Both the position numbers and the translations under genes were made by a program. Positions 12,048 through 20,806 of a stretch of DNA of 64,000 nt are shown in pieces. Position 1 is the stretch's first letter. Each line of letters starts with the position of its first letter. The notes beneath the pieces were generated by a model. It saw only the letters and a list, made by a program, of their open reading frames with translations, did not search any database and was not told the origin of the DNA. Origin of the DNA: Defluviicoccus sp. bin129 (GTDB lineage: Bacteria; Pseudomonadota; Alphaproteobacteria; MPNO01); contig MPNO01000009.1 of the NCBI GenBank assembly GCA_002239065.1, forward strand, positions 36,400-100,399, given 5' to 3'.

Positions 12048-13061
12048 TCAGCCCGGCCCGCTGACGCCGGCGCTCTCGAAGCTCGCCATGTCGGTCAGCA
12101 TCGCCGATGCGGCGCGCACCACCGGCCAGGCGAGCAGCGCGCCGGTGCCTTCGCCGAGGCGCATCCCGAGATCGAGAACCGGCCATGCGTCGAGGGCCGC
12201 GAGCAGCTGCGCGTGGCCGGGCTCGGCCGAGCGGTGGGCGTAGACCAGCGCGCGCTCCGCCGCCGGCTCGATGCGGAGCGCGGCGAGCGCGGCGGCGGTG
12301 GCGATGAACCCGTCGACCAGAACCGGGCGGTTCGACCGCGCCCCGGCCAGCATCGCGCCGGCCATCATGGCGATCTCGAAACCGCCATATTCGGCGAGCG
12401 CGGTCCCGGCGTCGAGCCTCGGCGCGGTGCGCGCGGCGGCGGCTTCCAGCACCGCCCGCTTGCGCGCGAGCCCGGAATCGTCGAGCCCGGTGCCGCGCCC
12501 CACCAGCTCGGCCAGGGGGACGCCCAGCAGCTTGTGCGCGACCAGGGACGCGGCCGAGGTGTTGGCGATCCCCATCTCGCCGAAGCAGAGCACGTCCGCC
12601 CCGCACCCCTGCGCGAGCGCGGCCCCCGCTTGCATCGCCTCGTCGCGCTCGGCCCCGGTCATCGCCGGTTCCAGCCGGCTGTTGCGGGTGCCCGGCGCGA
12701 TGCGGCGCGGAACCAGCTCCGGATGGTCGATCGGCTCCCCCGCCACCCCGGCATCGACCACCCGGACCGATGCGCCGACAATCCTCGCGAAGACATTGGC
12801 GGCCGCCCCGCCATGCAGGAAATTGAGCACCATCTGCCGGGTCACGTCCTGCGGATAGGCCGAGACGCCGTCGGCGGCGATGCCGTGGTCGGCGGCGAAG
12901 ATGGTGAGTTCGCAGGAGTCCAGCCGGGGCGCCGTCTCGCCGGTGGCGCGCGCGAGCTGGAGGGCGAGCGCTTCGACTTGCCCCAGCGCGCCGAGCGGCT
13001 TGGTCTTGCCGTCGATCAGCGCCCGGACGGCGCCTTCGAAATCCGGCGGCAGATCCGTCAT
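12048..13061 (-). CDS. cobT: Nicotinate-nucleotide:dimethylbenzimidazole phosphoribosyltransferase
   Basis: CobT (CobU in Pseudomonas naming) activates the lower ligand base to alpha-ribazole phosphate. It is 337 residues long from the ATG at 13061. Signatures include FAADHGIAADGVSAYPQDVT, GEMGIANTSAAS, GTGLDDSGLARKR and VDGFIATAAALAA. The start overlaps the upstream deoxyribosyltransferase stop by 4 nt (ATGA). The unusual upstream partner handles nucleosides, so a role in nucleobase supply is conceivable but unproved. Confidence 0.95.
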   Translation of the reverse strand: MTDLPPDFEGAVRALIDGKTKPLGALGQVEALALQLARATGETAPRLDSCELTIFAADHGIAADGVSAYPQDVTRQMVLNFLHGGAAANVFARIVGASVRVVDAGVAGEPIDHPELVPRRIAPGTRNSRLEPAMTGAERDEAMQAGAALAQGCGADVLCFGEMGIANTSAASLVAHKLLGVPLAELVGRGTGLDDSGLARKRAVLEAAAARTAPRLDAGTALAEYGGFEIAMMAGAMLAGARSNRPVLVDGFIATAAALAALRIEPAAERALVYAHRSAEPGHAQLLAALDAWPVLDLGMRLGEGTGALLAWPVVRAASAMLTDMASFESAGVSGPG

Positions 13062-13543
13062 GGCGACGGGGGAGGGGAGTCCGCCAGCCAGCGCGCAAGC
13101 GCCTTGCCGGGATCGGCGATCTCCTCCACCGAGGCGTACCACCAGGCCTCCCAGCCGGTCTCCGGCAGGCCGGTGAACAGCATCAGGTTGAGCGGGTAGG
13201 TTTCGCTGTCGGTGCAGCGCCGGAAATCGTCGCGGAACAGGAACACCGGCTTGTCCCAAGCGATCGCCATGCCGAGCTCGACCATCACGCCCTCGTCCGG
13301 CGGGCAGCCATTGACCACGGCGAACAGCCCGTCCGCCTCGCGCACGTCGCGCAGATCGGCCTGGCCGATCCGGTAGGCCCAGCCGGCGCCCGCCCGGTCG
13401 ATCTGGTTGTTGCGCTCGAACGGCTCCCAGATCTCGGCGCCCAGCGCCTCCAGCGCCGCCTTCAGTTCCGGCAGCGGCCCCCGGTTCTGCTGCGCCGAGA
13501 AGCCGTAGGGGTTCGCGAGATAGAGGGTCCTGTTCGCCGCCAT
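13058..13543 (-). CDS. Nucleoside 2-deoxyribosyltransferase-like protein
   Basis: A 161-residue protein of the nucleoside 2-deoxyribosyltransferase fold, which exchanges bases between deoxynucleosides or hydrolyses deoxynucleotides. Visible features are the N-terminal LYLANPYGFS, the acidic motif ADGLFAVVNG, and DEGVMVELGMA containing the probable catalytic Glu. The ATG at 13543 was preferred over one 30 nt upstream because the fold starts directly after it. It overlaps cobT by 4 nt, so the two are probably co-translated. Confidence 0.85.
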   Translation of the reverse strand: MAANRTLYLANPYGFSAQQNRGPLPELKAALEALGAEIWEPFERNNQIDRAGAGWAYRIGQADLRDVREADGLFAVVNGCPPDEGVMVELGMAIAWDKPVFLFRDDFRRCTDSETYPLNLMLFTGLPETGWEAWWYASVEEIADPGKALARWLADSPPPSP

Positions 13544-13651
13544 GCCCGCCCGCCTCCCTGCCGGGCCGGGCACAGCGTCGGGCGGCGCAAGGCGCGAGTC
13601 AACGTCGCCGTCCGGCCCGGGTCGCGCGCATGCGGCCGGGCGGTCTCCGCG

Positions 13652-15091
13652 TCACTCCGGTTTCCCGCCGGGGACCGGCGTCGCCCCCGGGGTGCCGGTC
13701 TCGAAGGCGGCCTGCGGGCCGCCGAAGCGGGCGGTGAGCGCGTTCTGGTCGTCCTTGGCGCGGCGGTCGACGCGCTCGGGATCGCAGATCCGGCGCAGGA
13801 TCGCCTCGTATTCCGCCACCGCCGCGGGGTCCGAGGCGGCGAGGTCCGTCGTCTCTTCGGGGTCGGCCGCGAGGTCGAAGAGCTCCGGCTCGTAGCCGAC
13901 ATAGTGGATCAGCTTCCTCGTCCCCCGCCGCACCATGAAGGCGGCGCTCGGCGAGGCGGCGGCGTGGTATTCGCTGAACGCGACGCGCTCGGGATCGCAG
14001 GGCGCGGCGGCGGTGTCGAACCAGGACTGCCCGGGCAGCGCCGCCTCCTCGCCGGTCGGGGCGAGCCCGGCGGCGGCGAGCACGCTCGGATAGGCGTCGA
14101 GCAGCGAGACCGGGGTGTCGCAGACCGCGCCGGCGGGGATGTCCGGCCCGGCGAGGATCAGCGGAATTCCGGCCGATTCCTCGTACATGTTGGATTTGCC
14201 CCAGAGGCCGCGCGCGCCCACATTGTCGCCGTGGTCGCTGGTGTAGACGACGCGGGTGGTCTCGCCGAGCCCGACCGCCTCCAGGGTTTCCAGCACCTCG
14301 CCGATCAGCGAATCGACATAGGTGCAGAGCCCGAAATAGGCCGCCACCGCCTTCAGCCTGTCCTCCGGCGCCAGGTTGCGGTCGACCTGCTGGAAGTCGT
14401 CCATGCGCTGCAGCCAGGGGTGGCGTCGATAGCCGGCCGCCGGGTCGAGCTTGCGCGCGGGCAGGCGGTCCAGCGGGTAGAGGTCGTAGAACGCGTCCGG
14501 CACCACCAGCGGGAAGTGCGGCGCGACGAAGCCGACATAGAGCACCCAGGGCTCTTCGTCCCGCTTCGCCGCGTCGGCGAGCCACGCCCTGGCGCGCTCG
14601 GCGATCAGCCGGTCGTAGCGGTTGTAGCTCGATTCCCCCGGCCCGATCCGGTTCAGCATCTTTGCCGGGCGGGCCGGCGGCAGCGGGTCGCGCACCGAGC
14701 CCCAGACCTGGCCGATGCCGTCCATCACGTGCATCGGCTCGATCTCGCGGTCGAACCCCGAGTCCATGTCGGCGCCGCGATAGTGCAGCTTGCCGATCGC
14801 CTCGACCCGGTGTCCCTCGCGCCGCAGCCGGTGGCCCCAGCTCGGGATGGCCCCGTCATAGGGGTGGGCGTTGTCCCAGTAGCGCGTCTCGTGGACATGG
14901 CGCCCGGTGGCGAAGGCGGCGCGCGCCGGGATGCAGATCGGCGAGTTGGTGTAGGCGGCTGTAAAGCGCGTGCCGCGCTCGGCCAGCCGGTCGAGATTGG
15001 GCGTCCGCACCATGGCGTGGCCGTAGCAGCCGAGCATCTTCGGGTTGTGCTCGTCCGACATGATGAAGAGGAGGTTCTGGCCGTCCGGCAT
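13652..15091 (-). CDS. Type I sulfatase (formylglycine-dependent)
   Basis: A 479-residue alkaline-phosphatase-superfamily sulfatase. The C-x-P-x-R signature is Cys53-Ile-Pro-Ala-Arg57 in PICIPARAAFATGR, so Cys53 would be converted to formylglycine. Metal ligands are suggested by MSDEHN at the N-terminus and TSDHGDNVG later. Choline-sulfatase-like or aryl/alkyl sulfatases are closest in appearance. No sulfatase-maturating enzyme is in this window. Its ATG directly abuts the tctA stop (TAG-ATG), so it is the last gene of the tctB-tctA-sulfatase run. No signal peptide is evident. Confidence 0.93.
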   Translation of the reverse strand: MPDGQNLLFIMSDEHNPKMLGCYGHAMVRTPNLDRLAERGTRFTAAYTNSPICIPARAAFATGRHVHETRYWDNAHPYDGAIPSWGHRLRREGHRVEAIGKLHYRGADMDSGFDREIEPMHVMDGIGQVWGSVRDPLPPARPAKMLNRIGPGESSYNRYDRLIAERARAWLADAAKRDEEPWVLYVGFVAPHFPLVVPDAFYDLYPLDRLPARKLDPAAGYRRHPWLQRMDDFQQVDRNLAPEDRLKAVAAYFGLCTYVDSLIGEVLETLEAVGLGETTRVVYTSDHGDNVGARGLWGKSNMYEESAGIPLILAGPDIPAGAVCDTPVSLLDAYPSVLAAAGLAPTGEEAALPGQSWFDTAAAPCDPERVAFSEYHAAASPSAAFMVRRGTRKLIHYVGYEPELFDLAADPEETTDLAASDPAAVAEYEAILRRICDPERVDRRAKDDQNALTARFGGPQAAFETGTPGATPVPGGKPE

Positions 15092-16672
15092 CTAGATTGC
15101 TTTCCTTTCCCGCCCGCGGGCGAAGAACACCACCACGAGCGCGGCGAGCGCCATGAAGGCGATCGAGATCGGGCTCGAGAACAGGAACCACGGATCGGCG
15201 CCGGTCGCCGAGAAGGCCTGGCGCACGGCCTCCTCCAGGTTGTTGGCGAGGATGAAGGCGATCACGAAGGGCAGGACCGAGAACCGGAGCCTGCGCATCA
15301 CATAGCCCACCAGGCCGAAGAACAGCGTCACGTAGATCGACAGCATCTCCGGGCGCTGCGCATAGATCGCGGTCAGCGTCAGCAGCAGCACGATGGGCAG
15401 CAGGCGCTGCTTGGGAATCCGCACCATGATCCCCATCGAGCGCATGAAGACGCCGCCGATGGTCCAGTTGAGCAGGTTGGCGAGCACCATGGCGGTGAAC
15501 AGGCCGAAAGCGACGACCATCTCGGCGTTCACCTGGTCCGGGGTCAGGCGGAACACCGCCGGGCCGGGGTTGAAGCCGCTGATGGTCTCGGTCGCGAGGA
15601 TGATGAACACGGCGGCGACATTGCCCGGGATGCCGAGCGAAAGGACGGGGATCAGATTGGCGCCGGAGACCGCGCTGTTGGCCGCCTCGGTCGCCGCGAC
15701 CCCTTCGGGCGCGCCGTCTCCGAACCGCACCTCGCCCCGGTGCAGCCTGCGCCCGGTTGCGTAGCCGAGCGTCGCCGCGAGCGTCGAGCCGATGCCGGGC
15801 AGCGCGCCCACCATGGTGCCGATGCCCGCGGACATCCCGACGAAGGGCAGGATGCGGCGAATGTCGCGGAGCTTGAGCCGGTCGTCGCCGCCGGCCGCCT
15901 GCGCGGCGATCGCGTCGGTCGCACGCTTCTCGCGCCACATGTCCTCGAGCGCCGCGAACACCTCGCCGAGGATCAGCACGCCGAGCACCACGCTGATCAG
16001 CGGCAGCCCGCCGGCCAGCGCGTCGCTGCCGAGCGAGAGCCGCGGATGGTGGTCCTCCCCGGTGCCGATGAAGGCGGCGAACATGCCGAACAGGGCGGCG
16101 AGGATGCCCTTCCACACCGAATCGCCCACCACGGCCGAGATGAAGGCGAGCGACAGGATGATCAGCGCCGCCTTTTCCGGGAAGTCGAGATAGGCCTCGA
16201 CCGTGATCGCCAGGAACGGCGCGCAGGTGAACAGCACGATGTCCGAGAACGTGTCGCCCGAGGCGGACGAGAAATGGGCGATCCTCAGCGCCTTGCCGGC
16301 CTCGCCCTTCCGGGTCATCGGAAATCCGTCGAGCGTGGTCATCAGCGAATCCGGCGTGCCGGGCGTGTTGAACAGGATCGCCGGCACCGCGCCGCCCACC
16401 GTCGCCCCCTTCATGATGCCAATCAGGAAGCCGAGCACGGGAAGCAGCGCGTCCGGGTTGAAGCCGAAGATGGTGATCAGGATGGGCAGCGAGATCGCCA
16501 TGGCGAACGGCCCGCCGAGACCGGGCGTAGCCCCGACCACGATTCCGCCGAGAAAGCCGAGCGCCACCATGACGACGGTGATCGAGATCGGCAGCCCGAG
16601 CACGGTCGCGACCGGAGCCTCGGTGAACACCGCGACGATCCCCAGCCAGACATGGTCGAGGATCCCCATCAC
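15092..16672 (-). CDS. tctA: Tripartite tricarboxylate transporter large membrane subunit TctA
   Basis: The 526-residue, roughly 10-12-span TctA permease of a tripartite tricarboxylate-type uptake system. Family signatures include GFLGGIVVGATPGLGGPFAMA, GSTLAATLGYATGRR and FNTPGTPDS. It starts within the tctB stop (4-nt overlap). Cognate partners are TctB and the two TctC proteins upstream. The linked sulfatase suggests that a sulfated or sulfonated carboxylate may be imported, which is an inference. Confidence 0.95.
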   Translation of the reverse strand: MMGILDHVWLGIVAVFTEAPVATVLGLPISITVVMVALGFLGGIVVGATPGLGGPFAMAISLPILITIFGFNPDALLPVLGFLIGIMKGATVGGAVPAILFNTPGTPDSLMTTLDGFPMTRKGEAGKALRIAHFSSASGDTFSDIVLFTCAPFLAITVEAYLDFPEKAALIILSLAFISAVVGDSVWKGILAALFGMFAAFIGTGEDHHPRLSLGSDALAGGLPLISVVLGVLILGEVFAALEDMWREKRATDAIAAQAAGGDDRLKLRDIRRILPFVGMSAGIGTMVGALPGIGSTLAATLGYATGRRLHRGEVRFGDGAPEGVAATEAANSAVSGANLIPVLSLGIPGNVAAVFIILATETISGFNPGPAVFRLTPDQVNAEMVVAFGLFTAMVLANLLNWTIGGVFMRSMGIMVRIPKQRLLPIVLLLTLTAIYAQRPEMLSIYVTLFFGLVGYVMRRLRFSVLPFVIAFILANNLEEAVRQAFSATGADPWFLFSSPISIAFMALAALVVVFFARGRERKAI

Positions 16673-17238
16673 TGGTCGCCGTTGGGCGGCAGCAGGAGGT
16701 CGTCGAACGGCACGTCGTAGAGGACGATTAGCGCGACCGTCGCGATCACGGCGGCGACCGCGGCGCCTCGCGTCAGGCGCTGCTCGACGACGGCGATCGC
16801 CCCGCCCACGATCACCGCGCCGCCGACCAGGTAGCCGAGATACTTGTAGGGCGCCGTGTCGCGCAGCTCGCGGTAGCTGCCGATGGCGCCGCCAAGGGCG
16901 TTGACCGCATCGACCGCCAGAGGCCCCGTGTAGGTCATCGCGGCGAGGCCGGCGACGATCACGCCGGCCAGCTGGACGACGAACAGGGCGCTTTGCCCGT
17001 CGAACGCCGCCTCCTTGCGGCGCGGTTTCAGAAACCCGGAAACGGCGAGCAGCACCGCCGCCGCAGCCATGCCGATGACGGCGGCGGAGGGCGCCATGGC
17101 GTCGCCGATGACGGTGCGGCGCCGGAACGTCTCGATGACGCCGCTCTCCACGTCGGCGGGGATCCAGACCCCCAGGGTCAGAAGGGCGAACGCGGCGACG
17201 ACCGCCGCGATGCCGAGCGACCAGGGATCGATACGCAT
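16669..17238 (-). CDS. tctB: Tripartite tricarboxylate transporter small membrane subunit TctB
   Basis: A 189-residue protein with four or so hydrophobic spans, typical of the poorly conserved TctB subunit: a first span after MRIDPWSLGIAAVV, then a loop and spans ending LIVLYDVPFDDLLLPP. Position between tctC and tctA and the 4-nt overlap with tctA decide the call. The gap to tctC upstream is 38 nt, so it is probably transcribed from the operator-bearing promoter upstream of tctC. Confidence 0.88.
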   Translation of the reverse strand: MRIDPWSLGIAAVVAAFALLTLGVWIPADVESGVIETFRRRTVIGDAMAPSAAVIGMAAAAVLLAVSGFLKPRRKEAAFDGQSALFVVQLAGVIVAGLAAMTYTGPLAVDAVNALGGAIGSYRELRDTAPYKYLGYLVGGAVIVGGAIAVVEQRLTRGAAVAAVIATVALIVLYDVPFDDLLLPPNGDQ

Positions 17239-17276
17239 GTCGGTCCCGGCGGCCGGCGCAGGCCCCCGGGGGCCGA

Positions 17277-18230
17277 CTACTGGGTGGCCGCCATCAGCTT
17301 CTTCGAGCCCGCGATGCCGTCCACGATCAGTTTTTCGAGCGCCGCGCCGGAGATCAGCTGCGGCCCGCCGAACGCGCGCTGGACGAACTGCGCCGCCTTG
17401 GTGGACTTGTCGGTCAGCACCGAGGCGACGGCGTCGGCGATGCCCTTGCGGGCGTCGGCCGGAATGCCCTTGGGCGCCACGATGAGGAACTTGGCGCCCC
17501 CGACATAGGGGATGCCGAGCTCGCCGAGGGTCGGCGCGTCCGGGGAGATCTTGAGCCGGGCGGCCTCGCCCGACATCAGGTTGACCAGGTCGCCCGCCCG
17601 GACGCCCTTCGCCTGGATGCCGGCGACCCAGCCGACATCGACATCGCCGGCGGTGATCGCGTTCAGCACCTTGCGGCCGCCCCGCATCACGACGGTGTTG
17701 AACTCGACGCCGTATTTCTGCTGGATGACGTAGGCGATGTCGGCGAGCTTCGCGCTCATGGCGCCGAGCTTTACCGTCGCGCCCCCCTTCGCCGCCGCGA
17801 TCACGTCCTCGATCGTCTTCCAGCCGCGGCCCGTCTTCGCGACGATGCCCATCTGCGAGCCGGCCGTCGTCGTGACAAAGGTGAAATCGTCGGCCGAATA
17901 GCCCGCCTTCTTCACCGCCAGCATGTTGTAGCCGAAGGTCTCGGTGACCGCGATGCCGATGGTGAGCCCGTCATTCGGCTGCGTCTTCAGCTTGCGCGCC
18001 ATCACCGCGCCGCCCTTGCCGGTGACGTTCTGCGGGATGATCTTCCAGCCTTTGGTCCTTTCCAGCTCGGTCGCGATCAGCCGCGCCTGGGTATCCGCAC
18101 CGCCGCCCGCGGCGAATGCGATCATGAAGTTGACGGGACCGCTCGGCTTCCAGGCGGCGGTCGCCGGTCCGGCGGCAAGGGCCAGGGCGCCGGCCGTCGC
18201 GACGGCCGCCCCGAAGGACTTGAAGGTCAT
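17277..18230 (-). CDS. tctC: TctC/Bug-family solute-binding protein, copy 1
   Basis: A 317-residue periplasmic binding protein of the Bug/TctC family with a signal peptide ending near AAGPATAAW. It captures the ligand for TctAB. The mature part contains the AFAAGGGADTQARL phosphate-like/carboxylate-binding loop and VAPKGIPADARKGIADAV. It is closely similar to the adjacent second copy (by eye about four residues in five identical), with differences concentrated in the ligand-binding half. AGGAGAG lies 5 nt before the ATG. A GTTG-N6-CAAC palindrome lies about 37 nt upstream. Confidence 0.93.
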   Translation of the reverse strand: MTFKSFGAAVATAGALALAAGPATAAWKPSGPVNFMIAFAAGGGADTQARLIATELERTKGWKIIPQNVTGKGGAVMARKLKTQPNDGLTIGIAVTETFGYNMLAVKKAGYSADDFTFVTTTAGSQMGIVAKTGRGWKTIEDVIAAAKGGATVKLGAMSAKLADIAYVIQQKYGVEFNTVVMRGGRKVLNAITAGDVDVGWVAGIQAKGVRAGDLVNLMSGEAARLKISPDAPTLGELGIPYVGGAKFLIVAPKGIPADARKGIADAVASVLTDKSTKAAQFVQRAFGGPQLISGAALEKLIVDGIAGSKKLMAATQ

Positions 18231-18260
18231 CTCGGCTCTCCTGCTAGAATTCTCATATCA

Positions 18261-18274
18261 GTTGCAGTTACAAC
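18261..18274. promoter_or_regulatory. Putative MarR operator GTTG-N6-CAAC (tctC copy 1)
   Basis: The palindrome GTTG-cagtta-CAAC is centred about 37 nt upstream of the tctC copy 1 start. On the minus strand it lies between a possible -35 GTGACA and -10 GATATG (17-nt spacer), where a bound repressor would block RNA polymerase. The same palindrome occurs before tctC copy 2 and before the second sulfatase, so the marR product encoded in this cluster is the obvious candidate ligand-responsive repressor. Confidence 0.6.
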
Positions 18275-18376
18275 GGTGTCACCTGCCACCGGTCGGCGAC
18301 AACGCGCGCCGCCCCGTGGCCGGGAGATCGATCCGCAGTTCGCCACGCAGCCGTGGTCGGTCCCCGGACAATCCGG

Positions 18377-19330
18377 CTATTGCGTGGCCGCTATCAGCTT
18401 CCTGTTGTTCTCGATGCTGTCGGCGACCAGCTTTTCGAGCGCAGCGCCCGAAATCAGGCTGGGCCCGCCGAAGGCGCGCTGGACGAACTGCGCCGCCTTG
18501 GTGGACTTGTCGGTCAGCACCGAGGCGACGGCGTCCGCCATCCCCTTGCGCGCGTCGGCCGGGATCCCCTTGGGGGCGACGATCAGGAACTTGACGCCCG
18601 CGTCGTAGGGAATGCCGATCTCGTGCAGCGTGGGGATGTCGGGCGAGATCTTGAGGCGCGCGGTCTCTCCCGACACCAGATTGACCAGGTCGCCCGCCTT
18701 GACGCCCTTGTTCTGGATGCCGGCCACCCAGCCGAGATCCACGTCGCCCGCGGTGATCGCATTGAGGACCGCGCGGCCGCCGCGAAGCATGACCGTGTTG
18801 AACTTGATGCCGAACTTCTGTTCGGTCACGTAGGCAAGGTCGGCAAGCTTCGGACCCATGGCGCCGAGCTTGAAGGTGGTCCCCGCCCCGGCCGCCGCGA
18901 TCACGTCCTCGATCGACTTCCAGCCGCGCTCCGACTTGGCGACGAGCCCGAGCTGGGTGCCCGCCGTCGTCGTGACGTAGGTGAAATCGTCCGCCGCATA
19001 GCCGACATTCTTCACCGCGAGAACATTGTAGGTGAAGGTCTGGGTGACCGCGATGCCGAAGGTGAGACCGTCATTCGGCTGGCCCTTCAGCTTGCGCGCC
19101 ATCACCCCGCCGCCCTTGCCGGTGACGTTTTGCGGGATGATCTTCCAGCCCTTGGTCTTCTCCAGCTCGGTCGAGATCAGCCGTGCCTGGGTGTCGGCGC
19201 CGCCGCCCGCGGCAAAGGCGATCATCAGGTTGATGGGACCGGCGGGCTTCCAGGCAGCGGCCGCCGGTCCGGCGGCGAGGGCCAGGGCGCCGGCCGTCGA
19301 CACGGCCGCTCCGAAGGACTTGAAGGTCAT
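18377..19330 (-). CDS. tctC: TctC/Bug-family solute-binding protein, copy 2
   Basis: This is the tandem paralogue of the downstream tctC, also 317 residues with the same signal-peptide layout (ending near AAGPAAAAW) and the AFAAGGGADTQARL loop. Substitutions relative to copy 1 include TETFGYN/TQTFTYN and GAMSAKLAD/GAMGPKLAD around the binding cleft. This suggests that the two copies present related but different ligands to one TctAB permease. It has its own upstream GTTG-N6-CAAC site and can therefore be induced on its own. Confidence 0.93.
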   Translation of the reverse strand: MTFKSFGAAVSTAGALALAAGPAAAAWKPAGPINLMIAFAAGGGADTQARLISTELEKTKGWKIIPQNVTGKGGGVMARKLKGQPNDGLTFGIAVTQTFTYNVLAVKNVGYAADDFTYVTTTAGTQLGLVAKSERGWKSIEDVIAAAGAGTTFKLGAMGPKLADLAYVTEQKFGIKFNTVMLRGGRAVLNAITAGDVDLGWVAGIQNKGVKAGDLVNLVSGETARLKISPDIPTLHEIGIPYDAGVKFLIVAPKGIPADARKGMADAVASVLTDKSTKAAQFVQRAFGGPSLISGAALEKLVADSIENNRKLIAATQ

Positions 19331-19361
19331 CTCGGGTCTCCCGCTCGAATGTGTCCATTTA

Positions 19362-19375
19362 GTTGTTATGACAAC
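19362..19375. promoter_or_regulatory. Putative MarR operator GTTG-N6-CAAC (tctC copy 2)
   Basis: GTTG-ttatga-CAAC, with symmetry extending to GTTGT-N4-ACAAC. The centre is about 38 nt before the tctC copy 2 ATG, almost the same distance as for copy 1. On the minus strand the context ACAACTAAAT is shared with the site before the second sulfatase, indicating conserved promoter architecture. Confidence 0.6.
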
Positions 19376-19426
19376 CTTATCATCTGCAACCGGTCCGCGG
19401 CAATGCGCGTGTCCGCTCCGCCGCGC

Positions 19427-20314
19427 CTAGCCGGTGTGGCGCTCGGCCTCGGGATCGGCGAGGGGGACGCGCATCAGGTCCTCGCCCCAGACGATGTTGC
19501 CGGCGAAGACTTCCGCCATCTCGGCGATCAGGCGCTCGCGCACGCCCGGCACGTCCATCTGGTTGGAGACGTGGCTCACCACCAGCGTCCGTGCCCCGGC
19601 TTCCGCCGCGATCCGCGCGGATTCCATGTGGCCGGCCGCGCCGCGGGTCCATTCCGGGCCGGGCGCGGTGCCCGAGATCTGGTAGGTCATGTGGACCAGC
19701 ACGTCCGATCCCGCGGCGAGCCTGGCGAAGGCGCTGGAGGGGCCGGCGTCGCCCGAATAGGCGAAGGCGCCGCGCGGCGCATCGAGCCGGAAGCCGAGGC
19801 ATTCGAGCACCGGCTGGGCGTGCGGCACCGAGACGGCGGACAGCGTCCAGCCGTCGCCCTCGACGACGTCGCCGCTCGCGATCTCGCGCAGCACGGGTTC
19901 GGGACCCTTTCGCGGGCGGGTGCCGCCGCGCGATTCGTAGACCTGCACGCTGGGCTCGAGCGTGGTGCGCGCCGCGATATCGGGCCCGAACACGCCGTCG
20001 GCGGCGAACAGCAGCCGGGTCATCCGCGCGGTATGCGCCGGGCCGTAGACCGCGAGCTCGGGGATCTGCCCGGCGCCCTGGTCCCAGCGCGTCATCACCA
20101 GCCGCGCATAGTCGAGGCAGTGATCGTAGTGCAGGTGGGAAAACGCGAGATGGGTGATGTCGGTCGCCCGGTATCCCGCCTCCATCATCCGGTGATAGGC
20201 GCCCGGGCCGCAATCGAACAGGATCACGCTGCCGCCGAGATCCACCAGGTAGCTGGAGCTTGCACGCTTCAGCGACGGCGCGGGCGTCCCCGTGCCGAGA
20301 AGGACGATCTCCAT
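19427..20314 (-). CDS. Metallo-beta-lactamase-fold hydrolase (RNase Z/AtsA-like)
   Basis: A 295-residue MBL-fold protein of the RNase Z-like/AtsA-like group, starting MEIVLLGTGTPAPS. The dinuclear zinc motif is SHLHYDHCLDY, with further ligands in AYSGDAG and VVSHVS. Such proteins next to sulfatases can be alkyl- or arylsulfatases or lactonases; the activity cannot be settled from sequence. It is the last gene of the sulfatase-marR-MBL operon, 5 nt after marR. It is unlikely to be the housekeeping tRNase Z because of this catabolic context. Confidence 0.85.
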   Translation of the reverse strand: MEIVLLGTGTPAPSLKRASSSYLVDLGGSVILFDCGPGAYHRMMEAGYRATDITHLAFSHLHYDHCLDYARLVMTRWDQGAGQIPELAVYGPAHTARMTRLLFAADGVFGPDIAARTTLEPSVQVYESRGGTRPRKGPEPVLREIASGDVVEGDGWTLSAVSVPHAQPVLECLGFRLDAPRGAFAYSGDAGPSSAFARLAAGSDVLVHMTYQISGTAPGPEWTRGAAGHMESARIAAEAGARTLVVSHVSNQMDVPGVRERLIAEMAEVFAGNIVWGEDLMRVPLADPEAERHTG

Positions 20315-20319
20315 CGCGA

Positions 20320-20802
20320 CTATTCCTCCGTTGCCGCCAGCAGCGCCCGGGCGCGCGTGTCCAGCCTGTCGAGCAGCGCAGACAGCGTCCTCCGTTCGTC
20401 CGCGCTGAAATCCTCGAACAGGGCCTCTTCGCGATCGCGCGAGCGCGCCGCGATCCTGCTGTGCAGCGCCCTGCCTTCCTCGGTAAGGGTCAGGATCCGG
20501 CTCCGCCCGTCCGCCGGATGGCTGGATTGCGCGACCAGCCCGCGCGCGGCCAGGCGGCGGACCGCCCGGCTGACATTGCTCTTGTCCAGCACCGAGAACT
20601 CGGCGACATCGCGCGCCATCGCCGGGCCAAGCTGGGCCAGGATCGACAGCACCCGCCATTCCAGCACGCTGGCGCCGAACTCCCGCCGGTAGACCCGGGC
20701 GGACCACAGGGTCAGGCGGTTGGACAGAACCGCCAGCCTGTAGGCGGTCACCCGGGCGAGGTCGTAGCCGGTATCGTCGCGCGGCTCGTTGCGGGTCGCC
20801 AT
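20320..20802 (-). CDS. MarR-family transcriptional regulator
   Basis: A 160-residue MarR protein with the winged-helix core: LEWRVLSILAQLGP, then the recognition-helix region SVLDKSNVSRAVRRLAARGLV and wing DGRSRILTLTEEG. Such dimers usually repress catabolic genes and are released by an aromatic or other small ligand. It lies between the second sulfatase and the MBL hydrolase with 4-nt and 5-nt gaps, so it is autoregulated if the upstream GTTG-N6-CAAC is its operator. Confidence 0.93.
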   Translation of the reverse strand: MATRNEPRDDTGYDLARVTAYRLAVLSNRLTLWSARVYRREFGASVLEWRVLSILAQLGPAMARDVAEFSVLDKSNVSRAVRRLAARGLVAQSSHPADGRSRILTLTEEGRALHSRIAARSRDREEALFEDFSADERRTLSALLDRLDTRARALLAATEE

Positions 20803-20806
20803 CGTC

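Noticed and set aside
18363..18376. Terminator hairpin CCGGA-CAA-TCCGG after tctC copy 2
   Set aside because: The stem is only 5 bp and no T-run follows on the minus strand.
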